A DNA stretch of 64,000 nt from CAYPPG01 sp964412555. Lineage in GTDB: Bacteria > Hinthialibacterota > Hinthialibacteria > Hinthialibacterales > Hinthialibacteraceae. A model generated the notes under the pieces. It did no database searches, was not told the origin of the DNA, and saw only the letters and a program-made list of their open reading frames with translations. Positions 6,726 to 14,833 of the stretch are shown in pieces. Location of the stretch: positions 1 through 64,000 of the forward strand of contig CAYPPG010000042.1 in NCBI GenBank assembly GCA_964412555.1, written 5' to 3'. Numbering within the stretch: position 1 is the first letter of the stretch; the number at the start of each line of letters is the position of its first letter. A program made the translations under genes and the position numbers.

Positions 6726-7559
6726 ATGGCTTTTCAACTGACACGCGATTTGGGGGCACTCAAATCTCATGCGAAAAAAATCCGTACCAACGTCATTAAA
6801 ATGTTGACGCTGGCTGGTTCCGGGCATCCCGGCGGGTCACTTTCCGCATCGGATATCGTTACTGCTTTATTATTCGGTGTGATGCGTCATGATCCTCAAA
6901 AACCGAAATGGGAAAACCGAGACCGGTTTATCATGTCGAAGGGGCATTGTATTCCTGCATGGTATGCAGCGTTATCACTGGCTGGGTACTTTCCGGAAGA
7001 GGATTTAATGACCTTGCGGCAATTGGGATCTCCACTGCAGGGGCATCCGGACCGCTGCCGCCTCGATGCGATCGAAGCGTCTACCGGTTCACTGGGGCAA
7101 GGTCTTTCCATCGCTCTTGGAATGGCGATGGCCGGCAAGTTGGATAAAACCGATTGGCGGGTCTATTGCATGATCGGTGACGGAGAAAGCCAGGAGGGGC
7201 AAATTTGGGAGGCTCTCATGGCTGCCGCTAAATTTAAGGTCGATAACTTGACTGTTATTCTCGATCACAATAATGGGCAAATCGACGGATATGTCGAAGA
7301 TGTTATGCCGATTACTCCTGTCGATGCGAAATTTCGTGCTTTCAATTGGCATGTTGTCGCGATTGACGGTCATGATATGGAGCAAATCCTGCGTGCTCTC
7401 GATGAAGCTGCCAATACAAAGGATCGACCCACCTTGATCTGGGCGAAGACGGTAAAAGGGAAGGGCGTTTCCTATATGGAAAACAATCCCGGGTGGCACG
7501 GGAAAACACCGAGTAAAGAAGAAGAAATCATCGCTTTGCAGAACCTGGAAGCAGTGTAA
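6726..7559 (+). CDS. Transketolase, N-terminal (TPP-binding) subunit
   Basis: Protein of 277 residues equal to the N-terminal half of transketolase. Typical blocks are visible: SGHPGGSLSASDI, the SKGHC phrase, GSLGQGLSIALGMAMA, and the TPP motif GDGESQEGQIWEAL ending in DHNN. With the second gene downstream it forms a heteromeric split transketolase that moves two-carbon units between sugar phosphates in the non-oxidative pentose phosphate pathway. Split forms are common in archaea and many bacteria. The two halves are separated by 74 bases holding a short palindrome (7595-7611). Confidence 0.93.
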   Translation: MAFQLTRDLGALKSHAKKIRTNVIKMLTLAGSGHPGGSLSASDIVTALLFGVMRHDPQKPKWENRDRFIMSKGHCIPAWYAALSLAGYFPEEDLMTLRQLGSPLQGHPDRCRLDAIEASTGSLGQGLSIALGMAMAGKLDKTDWRVYCMIGDGESQEGQIWEALMAAAKFKVDNLTVILDHNNGQIDGYVEDVMPITPVDAKFRAFNWHVVAIDGHDMEQILRALDEAANTKDRPTLIWAKTVKGKGVSYMENNPGWHGKTPSKEEEIIALQNLEAV

Positions 7560-7594
7560 AATCACACCACTGTTCGAGAGCAGTCAAATCAAAA

Positions 7595-7611
7595 GCCGCC
7601 GAGACGGCGGC
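7595..7611. repeat. Short GC palindrome between the transketolase halves
   Basis: GCCGCC-GAGAC-GGCGGC hairpin within the 74-base spacer between the two transketolase genes. It contains the same CCGAGACGG core as the elements at 12629-12675 and 36502-36549. Being inside an operon it could affect the ratio of the two subunits, but this is inference. Confidence 0.7.
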
Positions 7612-7633
7612 GATACAACAATGGAAGGAAATC

Positions 7634-8566
7634 ATGGCAAAAACAGCAACACGGAAAGCGTTCGGTGAAGCACTCGCCGAATTGGGAGAAAAAAATACAA
7701 ATATTGTCGCTTTCGATGCGGATTTAAGTAAATCGACCATGACCTGTTATTTTGCGGAAAAGTATCCGGATCGATTCTTTGAATTCGGGATTGCGGAAGC
7801 CAATATGATCGGTGCTGCGGCGGGTATAGCATTATGCGGGAAAATTCCTTTTGCGTGCAGCTTCGCCTGTTTTATTACTGGCCGATTTGACACAATCCGC
7901 ATGTCGGTCGGTTATACGAACACGAATGTGAAAATTATCGGTACTCATGCTGGGATCGGAATCGGAGAAGACGGCTACAGCCAGATGGGGCTGGAAGATG
8001 TCGCCTGTATGCGTTCTTTACCGAATATGACTGTCATTCAACCAGCGGATGAAATCGAAACCAAGCAGGCAGTTGCCTTTGCCGCCGAACATGTCGGGCC
8101 TGTCTATATGCGTTTGACCCGGCAGAAATTGCCTGATGTGAATCCGGATTCGTATTCATTCCAGTCTGGAAAAGGAGTGGAACTGGAAGGGGGGAAAGAC
8201 CTAACTATCTTGGCAACCGGTGGAACGGTTTATCATGCCGTGGAAGCGAAGAAACTGCTGGCAACTCAAGGAATCGATGCGCGTATCATCAACATTCATA
8301 CGATCAAACCGCTGGATGAGGAATTGGTACTCCGTTGTGCAGAAGAAACCAAAGGGATTCTGACGGTGGAAGATCACAACATCATTGGCGGTTTGGGATC
8401 GGCGGTTGCGGAAACACTCAGCGAAAACAAGCCCACTCCCTTGAAGCGATGGGGAGTTTTAGACCAATATGGTGAATCCGGTACGGAGAAAGATTTGTAT
8501 CACGCCTATAAACTCGATGCCGCCGGTATTGCGGAAGCGGCTGAGGGATTTTATAAAAAATTATAA
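7634..8566 (+). CDS. Transketolase, C-terminal (pyrimidine-binding) subunit
   Basis: Protein of 310 residues corresponding to the pyrimidine-binding and C-terminal domains of transketolase. It has FDADLSKSTM, FEFGIAEANMIGAAAGIAL with the catalytic Glu that activates TPP, the THAGIGIGEDGYSQMGLEDV block and the C-terminal Rossmann-like part (LTILATGGTVYHAVEAKKLL). GGAAGGAAATC before the ATG gives a good ribosome-binding site. It pairs with the N-terminal subunit encoded directly upstream. The gene converges with glgX, with only ten bases between stops. Confidence 0.93.
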   Translation: MAKTATRKAFGEALAELGEKNTNIVAFDADLSKSTMTCYFAEKYPDRFFEFGIAEANMIGAAAGIALCGKIPFACSFACFITGRFDTIRMSVGYTNTNVKIIGTHAGIGIGEDGYSQMGLEDVACMRSLPNMTVIQPADEIETKQAVAFAAEHVGPVYMRLTRQKLPDVNPDSYSFQSGKGVELEGGKDLTILATGGTVYHAVEAKKLLATQGIDARIINIHTIKPLDEELVLRCAEETKGILTVEDHNIIGGLGSAVAETLSENKPTPLKRWGVLDQYGESGTEKDLYHAYKLDAAGIAEAAEGFYKKL

Positions 8567-8575
8567 AAATTCTTT

Positions 8576-10687
8576 CTATTCAAGTTTACATAGCATGATC
8601 AGAGACCTGCCTGGAACGGCTATTGTTTCTTCGGCTTCGGTAATTATTTGGTTCTCTTCATTTTCCAACCAACCTTTTGTGGTGTCAAAAACCATATACC
8701 ATTGGTTTCCCCATTTTGCTTCGGGGAGTTGAAAGTCAATGCTTTCATAATGGGCATTGATCATTATATAGAATGAATCATCGGTGATCCGTTCTCCCCG
8801 CAAATCAGGAGTTGGGATGCCTTTTCCATTCAAGAAAATGGCTAATGATTTGGCAAATCCTTCTCCCCAGTGCTCCTCTTCCATTTCTTCGCCATTGGGG
8901 ATGAACCAACATATATCATCGACTTTACTGCCGTGAATGGCTCTTCCCTGAAACCATTTGCGCCGGCGAAAGTTTGGGTGATCTTTCCGGAAATGAATGA
9001 GTTTTCGAGTGAATTCCAAGAAGGATTCATCTACATGATTCCAATGGAACCATGAGATTTCATTATCCTGGCAATAGGCGTTGTTGTTTCCTCGTTGAGT
9101 ACGGCTGATTTCATCTCCACCCAATATCATGGGAACTCCTTGCGACAACAGCAGCGTGGCTATCAAGTTCCTTTTTTGCTTATTTCGCAATTCTAGTATT
9201 GCGAGATCGTCTGTAGGACCTTCCGTACCGCAATTCCAAGAGCGGTTGTGGCTATCGCCATCCCGATTGTCCTCCCCGTTTGCTTCATTGTGTTTTTCGT
9301 TGTAACTGACTAAATCCTGTAGTGGGAAACCGTCGTGCGCGGTAATGAAATTGATGCTGGCGTTGGGTCTACGGCTGGTATTTTCATAAAGATCGGAACT
9401 GCCGGTGAAACGGTAGGCGAATTCGCCGAGAGTCTGGTCTTGTCCTCTCCAAAAGTCACGAACACAGTCCCGGTATTTCCCATTCCATTCCGACCAGACA
9501 GGTGGAAAATTACCGACTTGGTAACCACCTTCACCCACATCCCACGGTTCGGCAATCAGTTTGACTTCATTGACGACCGGATCTTGTTGGATCAGATCAA
9601 AAAAGGCCGACAAGCGGTCGACATCGTGCAGTTCACGCGCCAATGTGGATGCCAAATCGAAGCGAAAGCCGTCCACATGCATTTCCTGCACCCAATACCG
9701 CAAAGAATCCATAATCATTTGCAGGACGTGCGGGTGGCGCATGTTCATGCTGTTTCCGGTGCCGGTATAGTCCATGTAATATTGTTGATCCACATGCACT
9801 AACCGGTAATAGGCCGCATTGTCGATTCCCTTGAATGATAGAATCGGTCCCAAATGATTGCCTTCCGCTGTGTGGTTGTAGACGACATCGAGGATGACTT
9901 CGATTCCCGCTTGATGCAGTGTTTTTACCATATGTTTGAATTCCGCTACCTGCATGCCGGTCCGTTTATCGGACGCATATTCGTTATGCGGCGCGAAAAA
10001 ACCGATGGTGTTGTAACCCCAGTAATTGCGTAATCCTTTTTGGATAAGATGGTGATCGTGAATGAATTGGTGGATCGGCATGAGTTCCACGGCTGTAATG
10101 CCGAGATCCGTGAAATATTCAATCATGGCAGGATGGGCTAAACCGGCATACGTTCCCCGTAATTCTTTCGGGATGTCCGGATGGAGCGCCGTAATTCCTT
10201 TGACATGAGTTTCATAGATAATCGTTTCGTGTAGGGGAAGGCGAATCAGGCGGTCACCTTCCCAATCGAAGAAGGGTTGCGTCACGATCGATTTGGGAAC
10301 AAAGAGAGCGCTGTCCTCGAGGTTGGTCGAGTCATTAGGTGATTCAAAGGAATAAGGATAAACGGATTCCCGCCAGGTAATCTGTCCTTCGATGGCTTTT
10401 GCATACGGATCGAGAAGAAGTTTATGGGGATTGCATCGGTGGCCATGTTTGGGATCATAGGGACCGTAGATACGGTATCCGAACCGCTGCCCTGTTTCGA
10501 CATGAGGAAAGTATCCATGCCAGCAGTATCCTGTCACTTCGGGTAAGGGGACTCTTGTTTCGCGGTTCTCTTCATCGAAAAAGCAGAGTTCAACTTTGTC
10601 CGCGATTTCGGAAAATAGAGAGAAATTGGTTCCGGCTCCGTCATAATTGGCTCCGAGTGGATAGGGTTTCCCCGGCCATATTTTCAT
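8576..10687 (-). CDS. glgX: Glycogen debranching enzyme (GlgX/isoamylase type)
   Basis: About 703 residues, GH13 family. N-terminal carbohydrate-binding CBM48 part (MKIWPGKPYPLGANYDGAGTN), then the alpha-amylase barrel with region I DVVYNHTAEG, region II GFRFDLAS (nucleophile Asp), region III near LIAEPWD (acid Glu) and region IV ITAHDGF. It hydrolyses alpha-1,6 branches in glycogen. The ATG at 10687 is chosen over an upstream in-frame start because GAGGAGAG lies eight to nine bases before it. Its position next to transketolase fits a sugar-metabolism neighbourhood, though the genes are on opposite strands. Confidence 0.93.
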   Translation of the reverse strand: MKIWPGKPYPLGANYDGAGTNFSLFSEIADKVELCFFDEENRETRVPLPEVTGYCWHGYFPHVETGQRFGYRIYGPYDPKHGHRCNPHKLLLDPYAKAIEGQITWRESVYPYSFESPNDSTNLEDSALFVPKSIVTQPFFDWEGDRLIRLPLHETIIYETHVKGITALHPDIPKELRGTYAGLAHPAMIEYFTDLGITAVELMPIHQFIHDHHLIQKGLRNYWGYNTIGFFAPHNEYASDKRTGMQVAEFKHMVKTLHQAGIEVILDVVYNHTAEGNHLGPILSFKGIDNAAYYRLVHVDQQYYMDYTGTGNSMNMRHPHVLQMIMDSLRYWVQEMHVDGFRFDLASTLARELHDVDRLSAFFDLIQQDPVVNEVKLIAEPWDVGEGGYQVGNFPPVWSEWNGKYRDCVRDFWRGQDQTLGEFAYRFTGSSDLYENTSRRPNASINFITAHDGFPLQDLVSYNEKHNEANGEDNRDGDSHNRSWNCGTEGPTDDLAILELRNKQKRNLIATLLLSQGVPMILGGDEISRTQRGNNNAYCQDNEISWFHWNHVDESFLEFTRKLIHFRKDHPNFRRRKWFQGRAIHGSKVDDICWFIPNGEEMEEEHWGEGFAKSLAIFLNGKGIPTPDLRGERITDDSFYIMINAHYESIDFQLPEAKWGNQWYMVFDTTKGWLENEENQIITEAEETIAVPGRSLIMLCKLE

Positions 10688-10803
10688 TTTATATACTCTC
10701 CTCGTGTAGGCTGATATCAATCATTATACACGAGTGTGATTGATATCTTTCTCTCGATAGTGTTGAAGGAATTAAAAGGAGAGTCGTTCCACTCCGATTT
10801 TCT

Positions 10804-11219
10804 TTACCCTGAGTGAGTTATTGCGTATTCGGACAGTTGCTGAGTGTATTTTTCATCCGCTTTCTGTCTCACGTCGTCTACCAGATTCTGAGTCGGTATG
10901 GCTAATAAATCTTGCACGCTTAGCGCTTTGCGTTGGAAAATGGGAAATTGGTAGCAGTTATACAATCCCTGACGAAGGATCATTTCAAAGTAGCCTAAAA
11001 TCACACATTGTCTGCAAAATTCCGATTCTGTTTCGGTATCGAGTTTCCGGAGTGCCGGACGATGTTTTTTGAGAAAGTTGTAATGGTATTCAAAAAAACG
11101 CAGAATCAGCGTCGAAGGGAGAGAGGGATCGTCCGGCGCTGGACCGTAAGGAAAATCGCCGATTTTCGCTTCGCTGCACCAACAAGCGCCTTTCCAGGCA
11201 GGAAGAGTTTCTTTTTGAG
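10804..11219 (-). CDS. 3' part of an unidentified gene, interrupted by the scaffold gap
   Basis: About 137 C-terminal residues are visible before the N run. The readable protein contains a Trp/Cys-rich stretch (WKGACWCSEAKIGDF), a helical segment RFFEYHYNFLKKHRPALRKL, and two further Cys near EFCRQCVILGYFEMIL. I do not recognise the family. It reads on the same strand as, and may be the end of, the gene that starts at 11434 on the far side of the gap; the missing length is unknown because 100 N is a conventional placeholder. Confidence 0.55.
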
Positions 11220-11319
11220 NNNNNNNNNNNNNNNNNNNNNNNNNNNNNNNNNNNNNNNNNNNNNNNNNNNNNNNNNNNNNNNNNNNNNNNNNNNNNNNNN
11301 NNNNNNNNNNNNNNNNNNN
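11220..11319. other. Scaffold gap (100 N)
   Basis: Exactly 100 undetermined bases, the usual placeholder for an unsized gap between contigs. Any ORF translated across it is artificial. Confidence 0.98.
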
Positions 11320-11434
11320 TATTGTTGAACAAACGTTTAGTGAACAAATTAGCACTGCACACAAGTTTGTCAAGTTGGTTGGCCGTTTTTACTGAAAAAA
11401 TGTTCATTTTTTCTGTAGGATGAAATTCCTCCAT
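11320..11434 (-). CDS. 5' part of a gene running into the scaffold gap
   Basis: Starts ATG at 11434, one base after the stop of the DUF3179 gene, reading MEEFHPTEKMNIFSVKTANQ and about 20 further residues to the gap. The tight spacing suggests translational coupling with the upstream gene. It is probably the start of the same gene whose end is seen at 10804-11219, but frame and length through the gap cannot be checked. No family can be assigned from 38 residues. Confidence 0.45.
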
Positions 11435-11435
11435 T

Positions 11436-12377
11436 TCATTTGAAATTCTCCCAATTCACCGAGCTGGAATTATCGCTGATCCCGAAACCGATTCCCCAAT
11501 TTTCACCCCAGCGAGGAGCAATGGGGAGCGCTTCATAGCGTTTGGATTTGATCGAGGCGGTTTCTACTTCACTCAACAAATTCCACTGAGCCGGAGGATC
11601 GAATGCTTGTCCCCGCTTCAAAACCAATGCTTCAGGATATTGGAGTTTGAATTCTTCCCACGTTGTTTGTGTCCAAAGTTGGGTATCAAGCAATTGCAAC
11701 TGCAGCCCTTCGAGTGGACCGGAAACCGCTTTTCCAATCGGCGGCCACCAAAGACTTTCGGTATCCCGATCCCAAAATACGAACGCATCCCGTCCATCCC
11801 ATACATCAGAAGCATAATAGGTATATCCAGAAAGTGCATATGTCAGGGTATCTCCCTTATAATTACGGTTGTAAACGGCTCCCAAGTCAGCCAAAACACA
11901 ATAAGCAGCGGCGATCGGTTTTCCGCCGATCACATCATTAACGACTTCATGACGGATCAACAAACTGATGGGATAAACTCTCACTTCTTCGCCGATCTTT
12001 ACTCCCAAGATGCGAGAGTCATCGGTTAACCATTTGTCAGCCTTTTCAGCAGATTCGAAGCGAGGTTCGATCAAAGCTGGGAAACTCTCACGTCCGATAC
12101 CGTAATTGAATTGATTTGGATTGAGGATTAAGTTGCTGATATTGAAGTGTTGACCCTCTCCCCCTCCCCAGAGATGGGGGATACCGTCTCGAACGATGAC
12201 TTTTCCCTTTGGAGATAAAGCCGATTGATTATATTCCGCTGCAAAAAGAGATTTGTAAGGGGAGAAAATGAGAGAAACAATTCCAATAAATAGTGCAAAA
12301 CAGGTTATCAAAGTTTTAAGAGATGTTCTTCGGTTCGCAACACCTGAAATTTTGGCGAAATCGTTGAAATAAGCCAT
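11436..12377 (-). CDS. DUF3179 domain-containing secreted or membrane-anchored protein
   Basis: Protein of 313 residues with an N-terminal membrane segment (about 20-40: TLITCFALFIGIVSLIFSPY) and then a DUF3179 domain: FPALIEPRFESAEKADKW, GEEVRVYPISLLIRHEVVND, GGKPIAAAYCVLADLGAVYN, ending with the KLQYPEALVL region. The family's biochemical role is not established. AAGGAAG just before the ATG supports the start. A perfect 9-bp dyad 33 bases upstream may be an operator. The next gene starts one base after its stop. Confidence 0.85.
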   Translation of the reverse strand: MAYFNDFAKISGVANRRTSLKTLITCFALFIGIVSLIFSPYKSLFAAEYNQSALSPKGKVIVRDGIPHLWGGGEGQHFNISNLILNPNQFNYGIGRESFPALIEPRFESAEKADKWLTDDSRILGVKIGEEVRVYPISLLIRHEVVNDVIGGKPIAAAYCVLADLGAVYNRNYKGDTLTYALSGYTYYASDVWDGRDAFVFWDRDTESLWWPPIGKAVSGPLEGLQLQLLDTQLWTQTTWEEFKLQYPEALVLKRGQAFDPPAQWNLLSEVETASIKSKRYEALPIAPRWGENWGIGFGISDNSSSVNWENFK

Positions 12378-12409
12378 TGACTTCCTTTCTTCTTCAAAAG
12401 AGTATCACG

Positions 12410-12434
12410 ATACTTTACCAAATCAGTAAAGTAT
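12410..12434. promoter_or_regulatory. Perfect 9-bp inverted repeat upstream of the DUF3179 gene
   Basis: ATACTTTAC and GTAAAGTAT are exactly complementary arms around the 7-base loop CAAATCA. The dyad lies 33 bases upstream of the DUF3179 start codon; an additional AGTATC-AC-GATACT dyad overlaps it at 12401-12414. AT-rich symmetric sites of this kind often bind a dimeric repressor, and the position fits an operator. No regulator gene is adjacent. Confidence 0.5.
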
Positions 12435-12628
12435 TCGCTTTAGGGATAAGAATACAAAAGAATTCCTAGATGTCCAAACTTATTTGCAGTCAGAATGTAA
12501 AATTGTGTAAAAGCCTTTCATCTATGCAGGGAATGAATACTTGAGCAAAACCCAAAAGTTCCGTAAGATCAGAGGGTGAGTAGGGTTTTAGGTTGAAGGC
12601 TGAAGACTGTTAGGTATGGTGAATGTGA

Positions 12629-12675
12629 CGCTGCCGTCTCGGCGGCATTGTGGAAAAGCCGGCAGGATGCCGGCG
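12629..12675. repeat. Two-hairpin intergenic repeat, copy A
   Basis: About 47 bases made of a GCCG-TCTC-GGCGG hairpin, an ATTGTGGAAAA linker and a GCCGGCAGGATGCCGGC hairpin. An almost identical copy in reverse orientation is at 36502-36549. It sits 28 bases before the pseudopilin start in a 325-base intergenic stretch whose only other recognisable item is the dyad at 12410-12434. Confidence 0.85.
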
Positions 12676-12702
12676 TTACGTTCTGAAGGGATGGTGGACG
12701 AT

Positions 12703-13374
12703 ATGAGAAGGGATGGATTTACGTTGATCGAATTGTTGATTGTGGTTGCGATTATCGGGATTTTGGCGGCCATTGCGGTACCGAATTTTCTGAATGCGCA
12801 AACACGGGCTAAGATCGCGCGCAATGTTTCGGATATGAAGGCGCTCTCGACGGCGGTCATGTCGCTTTACGTCGATAAGAACGCCTATCCGGTCGATTGG
12901 TGGGATGACGACACGCAACTGGGTTGTGACCGGTTGGAAGATATTTTCAACGGCGTTGGGATGGGGACGAATTGCCCCCGGCCTAATGGCCGTAACATGT
13001 TCGCGATTCTTGGTCCGTTGACCAGCCCGACGGCGTATATGTCCTCTATTCCTTACGATCCTTTCTTTGAAGGACCTGGGGGAGAACGATCTTCTTACCG
13101 TTATGGGGATTATGAAGCTTCGTATATCGGGCATGACGGCACCAATCCCTATAATCACAATTTCAATGCATTTAAACCGGAAAGAGCGGCGGAACTCGGT
13201 CTCGAACCGCTGAAAGTCGGTGAATTCGCCTTAATCGGCAGTGGACCGGATAAGGAATTTGGGATTGGGGCTGGAGCGAGTGATCCTCACCGAGGAGTGC
13301 CTTATGATTCATCCAATGGGCTGGTTACGGTTGGAGATATTGTTTACCGCTCAGGTGGGGGACAATCGTATTGA
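12703..13374 (+). CDS. Type IV pilin-like (pseudopilin) protein
   Basis: About 223 residues starting MRRDG, with cleavage expected before FTLIELLIVVAIIGILAAIA. The open frame extends further upstream but that part is translated from the intergenic repeat, so the ATG at 12703, which gives a canonical short leader, is chosen. Unlike the three pilins near 5 kb, -1 is Gly. The C-terminus carries IGSGPDKEFGIG and YDSSNGLVTVGDIVYRSGG, the signature shared by all four. It is followed 22 bases downstream by a secreted polygalacturonase-like gene. Confidence 0.85.
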   Translation: MRRDGFTLIELLIVVAIIGILAAIAVPNFLNAQTRAKIARNVSDMKALSTAVMSLYVDKNAYPVDWWDDDTQLGCDRLEDIFNGVGMGTNCPRPNGRNMFAILGPLTSPTAYMSSIPYDPFFEGPGGERSSYRYGDYEASYIGHDGTNPYNHNFNAFKPERAAELGLEPLKVGEFALIGSGPDKEFGIGAGASDPHRGVPYDSSNGLVTVGDIVYRSGGGQSY

Positions 13375-13396
13375 TAATAGAAAGAGAGAACTACCT

Positions 13397-14818
13397 ATGA
13401 TCTTAAAATATTATAAATTGATTTTTTGGGGGGTACTTCTTTTTCCTCCTCAAATTTTTGGAGACTTGGAATACGAACGCGGACCGGAAACAATTGCACC
13501 TTTTAAGGCTCCTTTTCAAGTACCGAAACTTGATCGCCCGGTCTTTCCTGACGGAACGTTCAATATTGTAGATTACGGGGCAGTTGCAGATGGAAAAACA
13601 AAAAATACTTCAGCGATTGCCAATGCCATCGAAGCTTGTGCAAAAGCGGGTGGAGGGACCGTCTTGATCCCGGCCGGCACATGGTTGACCGGTGCGATTC
13701 ATCTGAAAAGCGACATCAATCTTCATCTTGCAGAGGATGCCGTGTTGCTGTTTTCGGATGATCCTGCCGATTATTTACCCGTTGTTTTCACACGGTGGGC
13801 CGGTTTTGAATGTTTTAATTATTCGCCTTTGATTTATGCGCGGGATTGTGAAAATATCGCCATTACCGGAACGGGAACGATCAAAGGGAACGGACAGAGT
13901 TGGTGGCCATGGGCGGAAAAACAGCAGGAAACCGCTTATGACATGTATGAGAATCAAATCCTGGAAGGGGTGCCGGTTGAAAAACGGATTTACGGAACAC
14001 CGGAAGCGTGTCTTCGCCCACAACTGATTGCGCCGATTCAGTGCAAAAATGTCCTTCTTGAAGATTTTACCATTGCCGAGGCGGGGCCGTTCTGGACCGT
14101 TCATATTACCTATTGTGACCGGGTCATTGTTCGAAACTTACAGATTATGACTACCGGCGGTCCCAACACCGATGGGCTGAATATCGATTCTTCCACGAAT
14201 GTCTTGATCGAGTACTGCTACTTCAATACCGGGGATGACTGCATTTGCATGAAATCCGGGATCAATGAAGACGGATGGCGGGTGGGGAAATCAACAGAGA
14301 ACGTTGTCATTCGGCATAACTACACGAATCATGGGCATGGAGGTGTTGTTTTCGGAAGCGATACCAGCGGGGGGATTCGCAATGTGTATGCTCATGACAA
14401 CACTTTTAAAGGAACGGATATCGGTATTCGGCTGAAATCCACGCGCGGACGTGGTGGGATTGTTGAAAATTTGTGGTTTGATAATATTACGATGGCAGAT
14501 ATACGAACACAAGCGATTCGGATCGAAACCAACTACAGAGCATGGTTTGCTTCAAATGGCGGAGCCGCCCCTACTTTCCGTAAACTGCATTTTCATTCAA
14601 TTCGCTGCCAAGGAGCGCAACGGGGGGCCATTAAAATCGGCGGGCTTCCGGATGCGCCAATTGAGGATATCCATTTCGAAGATATTTCTATCGAGGCGGC
14701 AAAAGGATTGGAAGCCGATCGTGTCAAGAATGTCTATTTAAAAAATGTCACGATCAAAGCCGGCCAAGGAGCGGTCATGAAGTGGGATCACTGTGAAAAT
14801 CTAATTTTTGATCAATAA
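13397..14818 (+). CDS. Secreted glycoside hydrolase family 28 (polygalacturonase-like)
   Basis: About 473 residues with a signal peptide (MILKYYKLIFWGVLLFPPQIFG). After the FNIVDYGAVADGKTKNTSAI start of the beta-helix, the GH28 catalytic blocks follow: NTDGLNID (Asp near 259), GDDC (Asp 280 and 281), GHGG (His near 314) and IRLK near 345. All expected catalytic residues are present, so it should hydrolyse galacturonan or a related polyuronide. The frame extends upstream into the pilin gene, but GAGAGAA before the ATG at 13397 and the signal peptide fix the start. It converges with another beta-helix gene (15-base gap). Confidence 0.92.
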   Translation: MILKYYKLIFWGVLLFPPQIFGDLEYERGPETIAPFKAPFQVPKLDRPVFPDGTFNIVDYGAVADGKTKNTSAIANAIEACAKAGGGTVLIPAGTWLTGAIHLKSDINLHLAEDAVLLFSDDPADYLPVVFTRWAGFECFNYSPLIYARDCENIAITGTGTIKGNGQSWWPWAEKQQETAYDMYENQILEGVPVEKRIYGTPEACLRPQLIAPIQCKNVLLEDFTIAEAGPFWTVHITYCDRVIVRNLQIMTTGGPNTDGLNIDSSTNVLIEYCYFNTGDDCICMKSGINEDGWRVGKSTENVVIRHNYTNHGHGGVVFGSDTSGGIRNVYAHDNTFKGTDIGIRLKSTRGRGGIVENLWFDNITMADIRTQAIRIETNYRAWFASNGGAAPTFRKLHFHSIRCQGAQRGAIKIGGLPDAPIEDIHFEDISIEAAKGLEADRVKNVYLKNVTIKAGQGAVMKWDHCENLIFDQ

Positions 14819-14833
14819 CAGAACGATCCATCC

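Noticed and set aside
10804..11434. Open frames running through the N block
   Set aside because: The 100 N are a placeholder, so any continuous translation across them is artificial.
13241..13396. Longer N-terminus for the GH28 gene
   Set aside because: That part overlaps the pseudopilin gene in another frame; the ATG at 13397 has a ribosome-binding site and begins a clear signal peptide.
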